Below the pieces are notes generated by a model, which searched no databases, was not told the DNA's origin, and saw only the letters and a list, made by a program, of their open reading frames with translations. Positions 9,688 through 20,812 of a DNA stretch of 64,000 bases are shown piece after piece. Position 1 is the stretch's first letter; the number at the start of each line of letters is the position of its first letter. The position numbers and the translations under genes were made by a program. Source of the stretch: Cyanodermella asteris (lineage: Eukaryota; Ascomycota; Lecanoromycetes; Ostropales; Stictidaceae); assembly GCA_900618795.1 (NCBI GenBank), contig UYJD01000010.1, forward strand, positions 133,495 through 197,494. The letters run 5' to 3'.

Positions 9688-11302
9688 ATGGCGCCGATCA
9701 AAGGAAAGAAGACTGCTTTGCAGCGGCTGGCAGAAGACCAAGACCGTCGTGCTCGGGGCAAGTACAATAAATTGGTACAGATAACGCCTTTTGCTGACTG
9801 GTGTCACAGACTTCGACCCTGAAGATTTCGGTAATGGCGGTGCTAGCGATAGCGAAGCGGAAGCCAGTGAGGTCAGCGAAGATGATGCCACTGCGCACTA
9901 CGAGTATGTTGGAAAGAGCAAGCTCCGAAAGCCACAGGATGCCGAGCTTGGTCCCCAGTATGCCGGCTCGAAAGTCAGTCGAAACGCTCTCAACGACTCG
10001 GAAGATGATGATGAGGATCTCGACGATGAAGACGGAGACAGTTTGACTGATGGAAGCGAGGAGGACGACATTGATGATGGCCTCGACCAGCTTGCTGACG
10101 GACTGAGCGACGATGAGGGCAGTGAGGAGGGCGGGTCCGGCTTCGGCGGATCAGACGAGGACGAAGAAGGCGGAGGCATCGACAGCGCGACCGACGATGA
10201 CGACGAAGAAGACGAAAGGCCATCGAAGATGACAAGCAAGACCTCAGCTTTGCTAGCCATGGCGCAACAAGGCCAGCAAACAGGTATCCGAAACCTCGCC
10301 CAAGCCGCGCAAACCGACGTCGAGAAGGGAAACGCAGTTAAGAAGCAACGATCCGTCTTCAACGCACTTCTGAACTGTCGGATGCGACTACAAAAGGGTC
10401 TCGTCGCCGCCAATACGCTTTCCACCATCCCAAGCACCGACATCTCCTCCGAAGACGATCGAGAAGTCATCGAAGCTGCAGAAAAGGCAGCAATATCCCT
10501 CCTCAACAGCATCAGCAGTTTACGAAGTTCTATACCCGCCAGCAACGGTGCCGAAAGCAGAGGGACAAAACGGCCGTTCAGTGCCACTATCGACACGCCT
10601 ACAGAGGACATACATCAGAATGTGAAGAGTCTGGAAGCATCAAGTGCGCCCGTGCGAAAAGTCATCCTGACACGATGGGGCCAAAAGACACAGCCTCCCG
10701 CACCAAAGACAAAGAGCAAGCTCCGCAATGCTCCCCTTCAGCAGTCACTCGCCAACTTACTCGACAGCCAGCTCACCTCATCGAGTCTCACCCGCCTCGT
10801 CAGTCGCACGCGGATTCCACGAAGCTGTGCACCGGTGCAAGCAGAGAAGAGCAAAGAGGAGGATGCGAACGTATACGATGATGCGGACTGGTATGCGCTC
10901 CTCCTCCGCGATCTTGTCGAATCCAAGATGAGCGAGAGCGGTGCCGATGCTGGCACGAATGGGGCAAAGATCTCAGCGCCGACTGCTGCATCTGCGGACG
11001 CGCTTAGGCGGCAGGCGAAGACACACAGAGCGAATGTTGATGTCAAGGCGAGCAAAGGGCGGAAACTGAGGTACACGGTTCAGGAGAAGATTCAGAATTT
11101 CATGGCACCCGAGGATAGAACGACTTGGAATGAAAGACAGATCACAGAGCTCTTCGGCAGCTTGTTAGGAAAACGCGTCGCTGGAGGGCTTGGAGAAGAT
11201 GAAGGAAATGAAGGAGATGATGACGACATGGAAACAGACGTACAAGCAGAGCCTCTGCGGCTCTTCGCATCAAGTGGTCCTGGCCTTGCGAACATTGTAT
11301 GA
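9688..11302 (+). CDS. BFR2: Bfr2/AATF (Che-1) ribosome biogenesis factor
   Basis: Nucleolar protein of the small-subunit processome that acts in early 18S rRNA processing. Exons 9688-9757 and 9810-11302 give 520 residues. The 52-bp intron appears to be GC-AG: G|GCAAGT donor, TGCTGAC branch site, GTGTCACAG acceptor. No GT donor nearby keeps the phase with a credible site, and the splice yields a basic N-terminus followed by DFDPEDFG, as in the family. Next comes a long Asp/Glu-rich region (about residues 50-170). The AATF/Che-1 domain follows (RSVFNALLNCRMRLQKGLVAAN). The C-terminal TRAUB domain contains DWYALLLRDLVESK and a stretch ending YTVQEKIQNFMAPED. Convergent with the ArfGAP gene, whose end is 114 bp away. 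Confidence 0.92.
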
Positions 11303-11416
11303 ATGCAATATCGTCTGTGGTCTTCACTTCTATGTACACCCTGAACCCCCGCATGCGCCATGCTCAATGCTGTTTTCCGACCGAAGGCATCGTCAAAGGG
11401 AATCCATCCTCGTCTA

Positions 11417-13377
11417 CTATCCCCAAACATTGCCAAACAGATCTTCACTCGTACCCATGCCGCCACTCGGCTTTGCTGAGCTCTCCTGACGCTGTGGCGC
11501 GGGAGGAGCTGGGGTTGGCTCAGGGGCACCCCATCCACCAAAGTCCTCTTCAGGTTGTACCCGTGGAGCAGCAGTTGCGGCAAACCCACCGAGACCGCCG
11601 TTTGAAGTGGATGCTGTAGGAGTAGGATCACCCCATCCACCGGTATCAAAAGCAGGATTCTTAGAAGCTGTCGCGGCTGGTGCCGAAGATCCCCAGTCTG
11701 ATGGCGCTGACCAGCCGAAGTCGTTTGAGGCAGCTGCCGGTGTAGGCGAGGCTGGCGTCGCTTTGGGTACAGGAGCGGGAGCCGGAGTAGGTTCGGGATT
11801 CGCCCATTCGTTGGACCCCCAAGGGTCAGATGGAAAGTTATTGAGAGCACTGCTGCTAGATGTGGTCTGGGGTGGCTGGGCTGGTTTGGAGGAAAGGTTG
11901 AACGGGTTGTCCATGGCTGGAACTGGAGTAGGCTTGCTGACTGGCGGTGGCGCGAAGCTTGAGGCTCCACCAGCAGTGAAGTCAAGCAAGCCAGCGTTCT
12001 TGCTGACAGGCGGCTGTGGGGCGGCGGCAGGCTTTGTCGCTGGAGCACTATCCGCCATGCTGAAGTCACCCCAATCATCGGTTGCACTCTGTGTCGTCAA
12101 TGGCGGAGCTGCGCTGCTCTTGGCCGCTGGTGCAGTTGGCTTCGTAGGAGGCTTGGATCCGGCATCAAAGAAACCACCACCGGATAGAGGTGATGTGACT
12201 GGAGGTGAAGTCATTGATGATTGAGGTTTATTCAGCACAGAAGTCATCGCAGCGTAGGCGTTGGGGTTCGCAGCCTGTGCCTTCGGGGCTGGAGCAAATT
12301 GTGGCTTTGGAGGCGGCGGAGTTGCGGTCTTGGGCGCTGGAGCTGCTGCTGGCGATGTTGCCGAGCCAAAAGAGAGCCCTCCGAAAGCATCACTCAAGCC
12401 TCCGAAAGACCCGCCTCCTTGAGACCCTGCGGATGAAACCTGTCGCTGATGGCCCTGCGGTGATTGGGCAGATGCCGCCGGAGAAGCTGGCTTGGAGGCG
12501 TATAAAGAGAGAATGGATTGCTTGAGATCAGGCCGCGACATTCCTCCCGGGCCGGATCCAGTGCTTGTCGGTCGACCTGGAGGACCAGAAAGGAAATCGT
12601 TCAGCCCGCCGAGCAAGTTGCCGGATTGCTGCGGTGGATTCGCAGGCGGCGGAGGACGAGATGCTGGAGTAGGCTGGGTGGTGTTGGCCCGAGGTGGAAC
12701 ATCGATCGGATCGCCCATCAAGTCAAATGCTGGCGCTGGAGCGGCTGGTGCTTGCCTGACAACCGGCTGAGCAGGGCGGCTTGGTCCTGAAGAAGCTCTT
12801 TGAGAGGCTGATCGGTCCAGTCGGGCTCTGTCCTGTACCGTCGACAATGGTACATCCTCATCACCATCACCTCCCAAAGTTGAAGGGTCCGGCATAGGCC
12901 CATCCATGACCCACCTCCTGCTTTCGTACTTTGTCCTAATGAAGTTCTCAATCTTTGCGTCTGATGGCACGTGTCCGGGCGCGAGTTTGTGTTCCCAATA
13001 CTTGTTCGCTCTTGCATTGCCCCACCTCATGATGCTCTGAAGCTGCTCATCTGTCCATGCGTCGAGGTCCACTGATTTAACTCGACTAATATGCGTGCCC
13101 ATTCCACGATGAATACCCGAGCATCTGTGTTTTGTTAGCTTGATTTCATGCCCGACGCTAAAGCAGGCAATCGTACCTGATGCAAACGAAAACACCCAGA
13201 TTCCAACTTGCCCATCTGGGATCTGTGAGGCTATTAGTCAAACCTTTACGGCGCAGGTAGATGATACGCACGCTTGTTCTTCTTGCAATCTGCGCACATC
13301 TTGTTGGCCTCCAGTCTGAGCAGATTCTTAATCACCTGCTGGTTCTGGCCAGCTTTGTCGGTTGGGCGGCGCGACAT
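11417..13377 (-). CDS. ArfGAP of the Age2/Gts1/SMAP type
   Basis: GTPase-activating protein for Arf in Golgi/endosome vesicle traffic. Three exons: 13272-13377, 13177-13222 and 11417-13124, with introns of 49 and 52 bp and matching phases, giving 619 residues. The zinc finger is split over the exons: CADCKKNK, then HPRWASWNLGVFVCI, then RCSGIHRGMGTHISRVK. This gives the CxxC...CxxC pair and the Arg finger. The domain continues with SVDLDAWTDEQLQSIMRWGN. The rest is low-complexity, rich in Pro, Ala and Ser, with one short conserved helix (LKQSILSLYAS). About six Trp-Gly or Trp-Ala motifs near the end (DDWGDF, DPWGSNEW, SDWGSS, GGWGDP, GGWGAPEP, GNVWG) resemble adaptor-binding repeats. The exact subfamily is not settled. 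Confidence 0.92.
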
Positions 13378-14131
13378 GGCGGCTGTCACCAAGGTTTCTG
13401 CAAGCGCAGGACAGATTGATATGTGTTCGACCGGGCGATACCTAGGGTTGCCAACCTCTGCCTTCGTCGAGTAAAATGAATATGAGGACAGTTGCCTGCC
13501 AGGTGGTCCAAGTTTGAGATCAGGAGCATAATGAGACGCATCAGCGGTCGGCGGAGCCCACATAACTCCATATTGTGAGACCGGAGTTATCGGAGGCCCG
13601 ACCGGGCCCTTTCAGGCTATCACAGAACTGCCGTCACTAGAAAAGAGCCTCCCACCAATCAACACATGACAGTCAGGTAGATGAAGTTCAGCTATAGACA
13701 GCTTCAAAAGCGTCAAAAGCGTCAAACAGTATCAAGTGCACGTGTACTACGAAATGCGAATTTCCAACGCCGGCTACGATCTGCAGCTGAGACTGGCTCT
13801 GTCACTTGACATGTGACTAACAATCCACGACACGGTCCAATACGTGCAACTGCAAATCGCCAGCAGTGTCAGAAGTCAGTAGAGGCCGTTGGCGCATCTC
13901 CAGGCTGCAGGCATCCGGTGGTAAAGACATTGGCCGCACTAAGCTCGGATTTCATCAGAGTAGGATCTCGCACTTCTTCATGGATGATCAGCCCAACCTC
14001 GGTACGGTCCCCTACAGCTCCATTTGGTCGGGTTTGTAAGACCGATCTTGAGACCGAAACACAATAAGAGCTTTCGTGTTAGCTTGACTTTCCCCGCAGT
14101 GATTCTCACCTTCGCCCACATCGCTATCAAT
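13378..14131. other. intergenic between two divergent genes
   Basis: No gene seen. A small direct repeat of unit AAAAGCGTC occurs at about 13705-13727. Promoters of the ArfGAP gene and of the membrane protein at 14132 must lie here. Confidence 0.5.
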
Positions 14132-15340
14132 ATGTCTACTCAACTTCGTCTTACGCAATTTGCTCTCGCAGGTTGTTTTGTCATAGCAGTATGGGGCACC
14201 TTTGGTCTCATGTCCACGAATGGGACAATCGACTTGATGAAAGGTCTCTGGGATAATGGACCAGCTCTCTTGCCCGGAACGACCGTGCCCCTCAAGACGG
14301 TATACACGGGAATTGGGCCAATCGACTACCAGCTCACCGTCCTGACGCTGTTCTTCGCGTCAATCAAAGACGGCAACCATCCAGAATATTCGCTCCATAT
14401 CTTTGACTTTTGCTTTCAATTCGTCGTTCAGTACGGAATTCTTGTCATTGAAGGTTCGCGACCAGGCAATGCGGGGAAATTGATCTCATAGTACATTTTG
14501 ATCCTCACAAAGGGTCCATTTCATCGCTGACAGAGACCTAGCATTGCGTTGTGGGGAGCTTCCGCCCAGAACTTTGCTATTGCCAACACGCTGCCGCCAT
14601 TCTTCTTGTTGTACCTGGCAACATCACCGACCGTTCATGGCCCCAGCTTGTCAACCATCTTGCCGTCTACCGCAGACCTGGTCAGCTTGCCAATAAGCCT
14701 CGTCCTGGGCTATTTCGTTCCAACCGTCTTTATGAGCCTTGGGCCGCCAATTCTATCATATGAGGTGCAACAAAATTGGATCGCAACATGGCAAGCATTC
14801 CCACTCTGGGTCGCGATCTTCCAGCAGATCCTTCCAACTGTCATTAAGCCGATGGTGGAAAGGGGCAACGGATCCCAGAATGTGAATGAGAACGTCGAAG
14901 CTCTCCGCACCACTTACACATTTCTCAAATACCTCAGCACGTTCGGCCACATCGCAACCTGGAGTTTGTCCCTCAAGACGCTCGAGCAGCCCCATTACTT
15001 TGCCGCTACCATTCCCAAGGCACTGCATCCATGGAATGTTTGGGCTCCATTGAGCATTAGCCAACACTTTAGAGTACCGGATATCGGATCCGGGGCCCAT
15101 ATGTTCCTGCAGTATGACCGCATCATGTCCAGCACGGCCATTATCGTCTGGTCGTACTACATGTACTCTCAGACCAACATCAAGAAGGATAGTGGCATTT
15201 TTGCAAACTTTTGGAGTGTGCTGAAGACGGGTGTCTCGGCGGTTACTATCGGTCCAGCTGGGGCTGCCGTGGCGTTAATGGAGGCGCGTGACGAAACCGT
15301 GCTTGCTCAAGCTGGAGCCGGCAGAAAGAAGGTCATTTGA
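14132..15340 (+). CDS. orphan polytopic membrane protein of a fungal family
   Basis: Two exons, 14132-14490 and 14542-15340, give 385 residues. The 51-bp intron (GTACAT...CGCTGAC...CCTAG) joins GKLISY to IALWGASAQNF with matching phase. About seven to eight hydrophobic segments are seen, including FALAGCFVIAVWGTFGL near the N-terminus, FFLLYLATSPTV, LVSLPISLVLGYFVPTVF, WVAIFQQILPTVIKP and IIVWSYYMYS. Such seven-TM-like proteins occur as uncharacterised membrane proteins in ascomycetes and sometimes beside secondary-metabolite genes, but no such cluster is visible here. No catalytic motif recognised. ATG 14132 is chosen because it precedes the first helix; upstream codons in frame are less protein-like. 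Confidence 0.75.
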
Positions 15341-15547
15341 GGGATATTGTGACAGATTGGAGGAACGGTCGAATTCAAGGTCGACGTGAACGATTGAACT
15401 GGTAGTTTAAGTCTCCGTCACTGGTAGCGATCATTGATATCACCATGTGAATGATCAGCCAGACGTACCCCAATCCATTCCCTTGACCTGTATCAGTCCT
15501 TCTCGTCGTTCCCGTGGATGACTTCACACCGTCATGAGAGCGCAAGG

Positions 15548-17565
15548 TTATATCAGTGTCACACGTCTCTTCTCTGGCTCGATGCCACCAGACCCAGAGC
15601 AAACTCCTACCCTTTGATAGGTATTCGATCCAGCCGGCCCGGGTCTACGACGACACAGCAAGCCTTGAAACTTACCCGCATGCCAACATATGCAGACAAT
15701 CACCGTCCCCGTCCGAGACGCAATATCAAGCGTCGCGCCGCCCTTGACCCAATGCTGCCACCAACTCTCAAACTCTGTGCTTTCGTCGACATGCTGCCAG
15801 TTCTCCTTGAAACTCCACGGGTGAGCATCACCTTCCGACGTCGCCTTCCTTTCTGGTGGTGCCGTCAACTCGTAAACGTAGGCGAGGAAGGTCAGCTCGC
15901 CGCTCGGCGAGTAGCTCAATTCTTCCACGTCGGAGCACGTCTTTGATGGCAGGAAAGAGACCCCTAGCGGATGCTCGAGTGACACCCATGACCACGTCGG
16001 TGCTCGTGGCACAGCACTCGTTCGTGCGCGACTACCATTACTACGCCAGAGTAATGACGGTAGGAGATCTGCTTCCCAGTGTAGAGCAATTTGAGGTCCC
16101 CACATTGGCTCGAGTCGTTTCACGATTCCCGAAAGGGCTATCAACCGGTCTTCGTCATTAGTAATCTCCCGCCTCGTGAAGTCGCTCATAAGCGATTGCC
16201 AAAAATCGATCGAGTCGGAAGAGAAGGGCTTCTTGCAAAGAACTTCGAAAACCGATTTCTGGAAAAGTCGTCCATCGCGACCAGTTCGAGAGCCCTGTAG
16301 CGTGGCACACTCACATCTGATCTCGCAACGACATTCCCACACAATCTCTTTAGGGCCGAAAACAAGGGTTCGAGGAGACAATAGTTGCTCCTGCAGCGTC
16401 CAGGCCCGGTTGCGCAGTGGCATGCCGAGCTCGTCGTAGTCAGCGCTCTTCTTCGGTCCTCCACCCTGGTCTCCGTGGCTGATCGAGGGGCGAACATGTA
16501 TATCTAGGTTGGATATCTTGTGGACTTTGGCTGGCCGTCTTCGGGAAGGCTTGCATTTCCGTAGAAACCCCTTACTTACCCCAGGCGAGTTTGCAGCTGC
16601 AATAGTGATGGCAGACCCCCCATAAATCTCGGCCATTTGATTAGCTTCATCATTCCAGTCTTCCGCATTGTCTTGGGAGATACACAAGGCATCGATCCAA
16701 ATATAGTCCAAGCCAAGGTGCTGAGTGACTTGAATGGCATCTTGAAGTGTTTGGGGTAGTCTCTTGACCTCAATTCCTGCACTGAGTTCGTGGGCCGTCA
16801 TTTTCGAGAGCACGACCGGTTGCTGTCCACCCCAACAATAACTAAGACACGCATAGCGTAGGTCCTTGCCGGCGGAGAAATTCGAGACCAATTTGACAAT
16901 GCCGGTGGCCTGAGACAAGCACAAGAGTCGCTTGGGTCGTGTAGCTGGCACGAAGCAGGATGACTTATGCAGCTCTATACAATTGTCAAGCCACGCTTTT
17001 GCGGTACGCATCCGGCCTAGAAGCGAGACATCTTCGACGTCGGTCCGAGGAAACGAATCTACCATAATTTGAGGCTCTGAGCGCCGGTCAGCTCTGCAGC
17101 ATGGAATCATGGCTCTTGGGTCTATGACGTACCAGCAAGTCGACGCTGCCAGAACGTGATCTGTCTGTATGAAGGTCGGGCTGCACAATCAAACGTTAAG
17201 ATTGTGCCGTCGAAAGTCTGTAACAGAATTGGTCCCGATCGAAGGTCGCGGTACAAGCAACAAGTCGTCAGCCATCCATCCTCGCCGGGAACAAGAGGTT
17301 CGACTGCTTTCTTTTGGGCAGAGTTGATTACAGCAAGTATCAGATGGCAGACTGGGCAGCGCTTTGTATAGCGGTACATGAACTGGCTGAACCCGATGAA
17401 GACATCATGTCCGCCTAGGGTGAGTCGATGTAAACCCTCGCAGACTGCGCAGCTCGATCTGCAATGGTTCAGCTCTATAGGCCGTTGTATTGCTAGATTG
17501 ACGACTGCCCGGAGAATGTCGCGTTTTCGAAGCTCTGAGAGATCTTCCAAATCCTCAGATGTCAT
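15548..17565 (-). CDS. HET-domain (heterokaryon incompatibility-type) protein
   Basis: HET domains mediate non-self recognition and regulated cell death in filamentous ascomycetes. Exon 1 is about 17133-17565 (ATG at MTSEDLEDLSEL) and contains a Cys-rich stretch (HCRSSCAVCEGLH, RCPVCHLIL). A 41-bp intron with a GTACGT donor is proposed; its acceptor is uncertain (17092 keeps frame). Exon 2 carries the HET domain: YACLSYCWGG, LPQTLQDAIQVTQHLGLDYI, WIDALCISQDNAEDWNDEA, IYGGSAITIAAAN and later PLRNRAWTLQEQLLSPRTLVF. The C-terminus is unsure because a strong GTAAGT donor near 15677 may splice off the last ~40 codons. Length about 658 residues if unspliced there. Function is inferred from the domain only. 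Confidence 0.85.
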
Positions 17566-18372
17566 TTTGCCCAGGTCGAGGTTGTCTTCGGTCACGAAAC
17601 AAAACCAATGTAAAAAGCCTGGCGCATCAAAATCGCCTGCTCAACAATATGAATGAAAGAAGAAGAGAGAATCCACGATACCAGCTGTCTCGTGTCAGCA
17701 TTGCGGCTCGTTGTAAAGTAAAGTCTGACCAAGCCACGCCTCAGCCTTGCGAGGGCCAGTCCTAAGGCGTCCGCCATCAAGAAGCTCTGTTGAGAAAGGA
17801 GAGCGCGCTGTCAGCTGAATGTTGCTGTCATCCAACAACTAAGATGGCTTGTTCTCAGTCGATGCAAAATCTAAGTATGTAAAGAATACTGCCCGGGTAT
17901 TGTGCAGGCCAATCGGCGGCCAAAAGAGGAAGAATAGTGGCCTAGAGCTTGATAGCAAATTGCCCAAAGGCTCGCATGACCAACCTAGTGGAGATCAGAT
18001 ACGTTCAGGACGAGCAACTGACTCTGAACGTGTCTTGCCGTTGACTCGTCGTAGCAATGCGGTGCTTGCAAAGAGCTGTCAGGTAGAACGACGAGGACCG
18101 CAATCGCGCCCGCCGCGCTAGCCCGGGGAGGAAATTGAAGGTAGCGACGGTCTCAAGACACGGACTGCATCACGTACGTGCATCATTTTCATACCCCGTC
18201 TCTACACTTGCCACTAACTAGGTGTGCAGTGTTCAGATCCATGCGGTAATCAGAAGCGACCTCGGCCTCGATTTCGAAGCCTCTATCGCCGCATTTGTAG
18301 GGCTTGATGTTGATCAATTTGTTGTCACGTTAGGTGCGATGGCAACATCATGAGGCGACTAGTATCAACAAT
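17566..18372. other. divergent intergenic region
   Basis: Holds the upstream regions of the HET gene and MON1. No gene, repeat or RNA recognised. Confidence 0.5.
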
Positions 18373-20364
18373 ATGGCGACCATGGACTCGAAACCATCCG
18401 ACGAGTCAGCCAAAACGCAAATGAGCGACGTGACTATAAAAAACCAGGATGATGATGATGATGATGATGTTTCTTCTTCCGAGGGCGAGCGGCCACCGCT
18501 TCCACCCCGACCCGGCGCTCTTGCTGTAATGCAGACGACGCCTTCGAAGGCATCATATGGCTCCGTGAAGCTTCAGAGGCCAGGTCTCGCATCTGCAGCC
18601 ACGACAGCTGTCTCGTCCATGAACATCCAAAGTCAATCAACCGCAGATGGCGCGAGAAAGCCCTATCAGCCGTCCCTCAAAACGAGCGCTTCCAGAGCCT
18701 CCCTCCGAGCCGCGACGTCTACACCTCGAGGAAAGAAAGCTTGGAATCGATCGCGTGCGGGAAGCGAGATTAGCGAGTCTGAAAGCATCAGGAGCTCGGC
18801 CCCTACCCTTTCAGCAGACGCCGAGAGCTTGCTCGGGGACGTTCTGGGAGGTGATCCAACGGGCGGTCCATGGCGGCTCCGTGATGATCAGTCCGACAAT
18901 AACCCTCTGGATTCTATGCCATGGGATACTGAGGAACCAACAGCAGACTTCAGTCGAGAATTCGATGAGATTCTTGACCTCGACAAGTCGAATGAGAACG
19001 AGGAGCAGCTCCTCCAGCAGTGGAGATCGAAACGCAAACATTTCATGATCCTGTCGCAGTCCGGAAAGCCAATTTGGGTCCGCCACGGCTCAGACGGTCT
19101 GATTTCAGGCTATATTGGCGTGGTGCAAACTATTATCTCTTTCTACGAGAGCTCTGACGACCAGCTTCGGACGTTTACTGCTGGGAAAGCTAGGTTTGTT
19201 GTGATGTCCCAAGGGCCTCTCTACTTGGTGGCAATCACGAAACTCGGCGAAAGCGAGGCACAACTGAGAAGTCAACTAGACGCGCTGTATATGCAGATCT
19301 TATCGACCTTGACCCTTCCGAATCTGTCCAAGATGTTCTCCCTGAGGCCTTCCGCAGATCTTCGCAGACCGCTGCAGGGGACTGAGACCTTATTGTCAGC
19401 GCTGGCAGACAGCTTCACTCGAGGTTCTCCATCAAATCTTTTATCTGCTCTCGAATGTCTAAAGATTCGCAACTCTCAGCGGCAAGCTATTAACAACATC
19501 CTGCTCAAGCATCGGTGCCCCGATCTTCTGTACGGGCTTGTTGTTGCCGGAGGCCGTCTGGTCAGCGTCGCTCGCCCACGGACACACAGTCTACATCCTT
19601 CGGATCTACAGTTGATCTTCAACATGCTGTTCGAGGCTGATGGTGTCCAGGCTGGTGGAGGCGAAAGTTGGATCCCAATGTGTCTTCCCGGCTTCAATAA
19701 GAACGGTTATTTGTACATGTATGTCAGCTACCTTGACGCGAACAGTGATGACCTCGATCCAGCCCCTGCTCAAAGTGATGGAAACAAGCCGGAGGTAGAC
19801 ACAGATGCAGCACGATCAGATCCTCGCACAATCGACCCCGAGCAGATACCAAAAGAGCAGCGAATCGCAATCCTGCTCATCAGCGCCAACAAAGAAGCGT
19901 TTTTCACACTTCGAAACTGTCGGGACTCGATCGTCTCGGCACTTTCCTCGGGGAGCCATTTGCAAGTCATCCGCAACGCCATAAACAAAGGTCGCTCGCC
20001 CATGAACGATATTGTCCCTGGAGGCATAATACGCCATTTCCTGTACAAGTCAAAAGGCAACCTGCAATTCGTGATGCCTGCCTACGAGCCCCACTTCTCG
20101 ACAATACTCGAGAAGAGAAAGCTGTTCAGTTGCTATGAGGCTTTGCATGCAAGTGTGCATACTAAGGGCAGCCACTTGAAGGTGCATCACTCGGTCAGCA
20201 GAGAGCATGTCAGCCTTGCATGGACCACTGACGTGTTCGAGCTGTACTGTGTCGCTGGAGTAACTGCTGCGAAGAATGCGTTTGCACAGGCTGCGAATAG
20301 AGTCGTGCAATGGGTTCGCAAAGAAGAAGAAAGGGTATTCATCATTGGTGGCGCTGTGTTTTAG
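18373..20364 (+). CDS. MON1: vacuolar fusion protein Mon1
   Basis: Partner of Ccz1 in the guanine-nucleotide exchange complex that activates the Rab Ypt7 on late endosomes, autophagosomes and vacuoles. Single exon of 663 residues from ATG 18373 (MATMDSKPSDES); the frame extends 13 codons upstream only from a GTG. The N-terminal 200 residues are disordered and include a seven-Asp run encoded by a GAT repeat. The longin-type core starts at RSKRKHFMILSQSGKPIWVR and continues with GYIGVVQTIISFYES, FVVMSQGPLYLVAITKLGES and GLVVAGGRLVSVARPRTHSL. The third longin region holds HLKVHHSVSREHVSLAWTT and a stretch ending ELYCVAGVTAAKNA. These blocks are diagnostic for Mon1. Confidence 0.95.
   Translation: MATMDSKPSDESAKTQMSDVTIKNQDDDDDDDVSSSEGERPPLPPRPGALAVMQTTPSKASYGSVKLQRPGLASAATTAVSSMNIQSQSTADGARKPYQPSLKTSASRASLRAATSTPRGKKAWNRSRAGSEISESESIRSSAPTLSADAESLLGDVLGGDPTGGPWRLRDDQSDNNPLDSMPWDTEEPTADFSREFDEILDLDKSNENEEQLLQQWRSKRKHFMILSQSGKPIWVRHGSDGLISGYIGVVQTIISFYESSDDQLRTFTAGKARFVVMSQGPLYLVAITKLGESEAQLRSQLDALYMQILSTLTLPNLSKMFSLRPSADLRRPLQGTETLLSALADSFTRGSPSNLLSALECLKIRNSQRQAINNILLKHRCPDLLYGLVVAGGRLVSVARPRTHSLHPSDLQLIFNMLFEADGVQAGGGESWIPMCLPGFNKNGYLYMYVSYLDANSDDLDPAPAQSDGNKPEVDTDAARSDPRTIDPEQIPKEQRIAILLISANKEAFFTLRNCRDSIVSALSSGSHLQVIRNAINKGRSPMNDIVPGGIIRHFLYKSKGNLQFVMPAYEPHFSTILEKRKLFSCYEALHASVHTKGSHLKVHHSVSREHVSLAWTTDVFELYCVAGVTAAKNAFAQAANRVVQWVRKEEERVFIIGGAVF
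18449..18470 (+). repeat. GAT trinucleotide repeat encoding poly-Asp
   Basis: Seven GAT codons in a row inside MON1, in a disordered acidic segment. Such a tract may vary in length between strains. Confidence 0.8.
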
Positions 20365-20812
20365 CTCTTACCTCACGACGGAGACATCAGCACTTCCGTA
20401 CGATGTATGGAACGCAACAGCATTTGACCTGCTAAGCATTTGTTTGCGCGACCGAAATTCATCACAAACCAAAGGATGTCCAAATTCTACACCACAGTGT
20501 TCCACACCCTTGGGGCGGCTTCCACAGTCGTAGACTGGTGTTAGCGTCCATCAGCTCTGCCCCAACCCAAAACATGGAAACAATAGCGAATATCGCGAAC
20601 GCATAATCAGGCATATGATAAACAGTACAAACGCATTCATTGGGAGCGTCACAGGATGCTCTCGTGTATCGCTGCATCTGACGTGTGGGGGGCCCTGGCC
20701 TGACCGTATTCAAGGCCTTCTGATAAACGAAAGGCCTCACTCGATCTTCAAGCTCGCTTTCCTCGTTCTTACAAATATACATCATCGACACAAATACCCG
20801 CATTTAGCAAGC
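20365..20812. other. intergenic between MON1 and the MFS gene
   Basis: The MON1 terminator and the promoter of the downstream transporter must lie here. Nothing else recognised. Confidence 0.5.

Noticed and set aside
9898-10611. Ser-rich antisense frame over BFR2
   Set aside because: Same cause: complement of the Asp/Glu-rich region.
11092-12087. 331-codon minus frame overlapping the ArfGAP C-terminus
   Set aside because: It is a shifted frame over the same strand's real ArfGAP exon, with Pro/Leu/Arg shadow composition.
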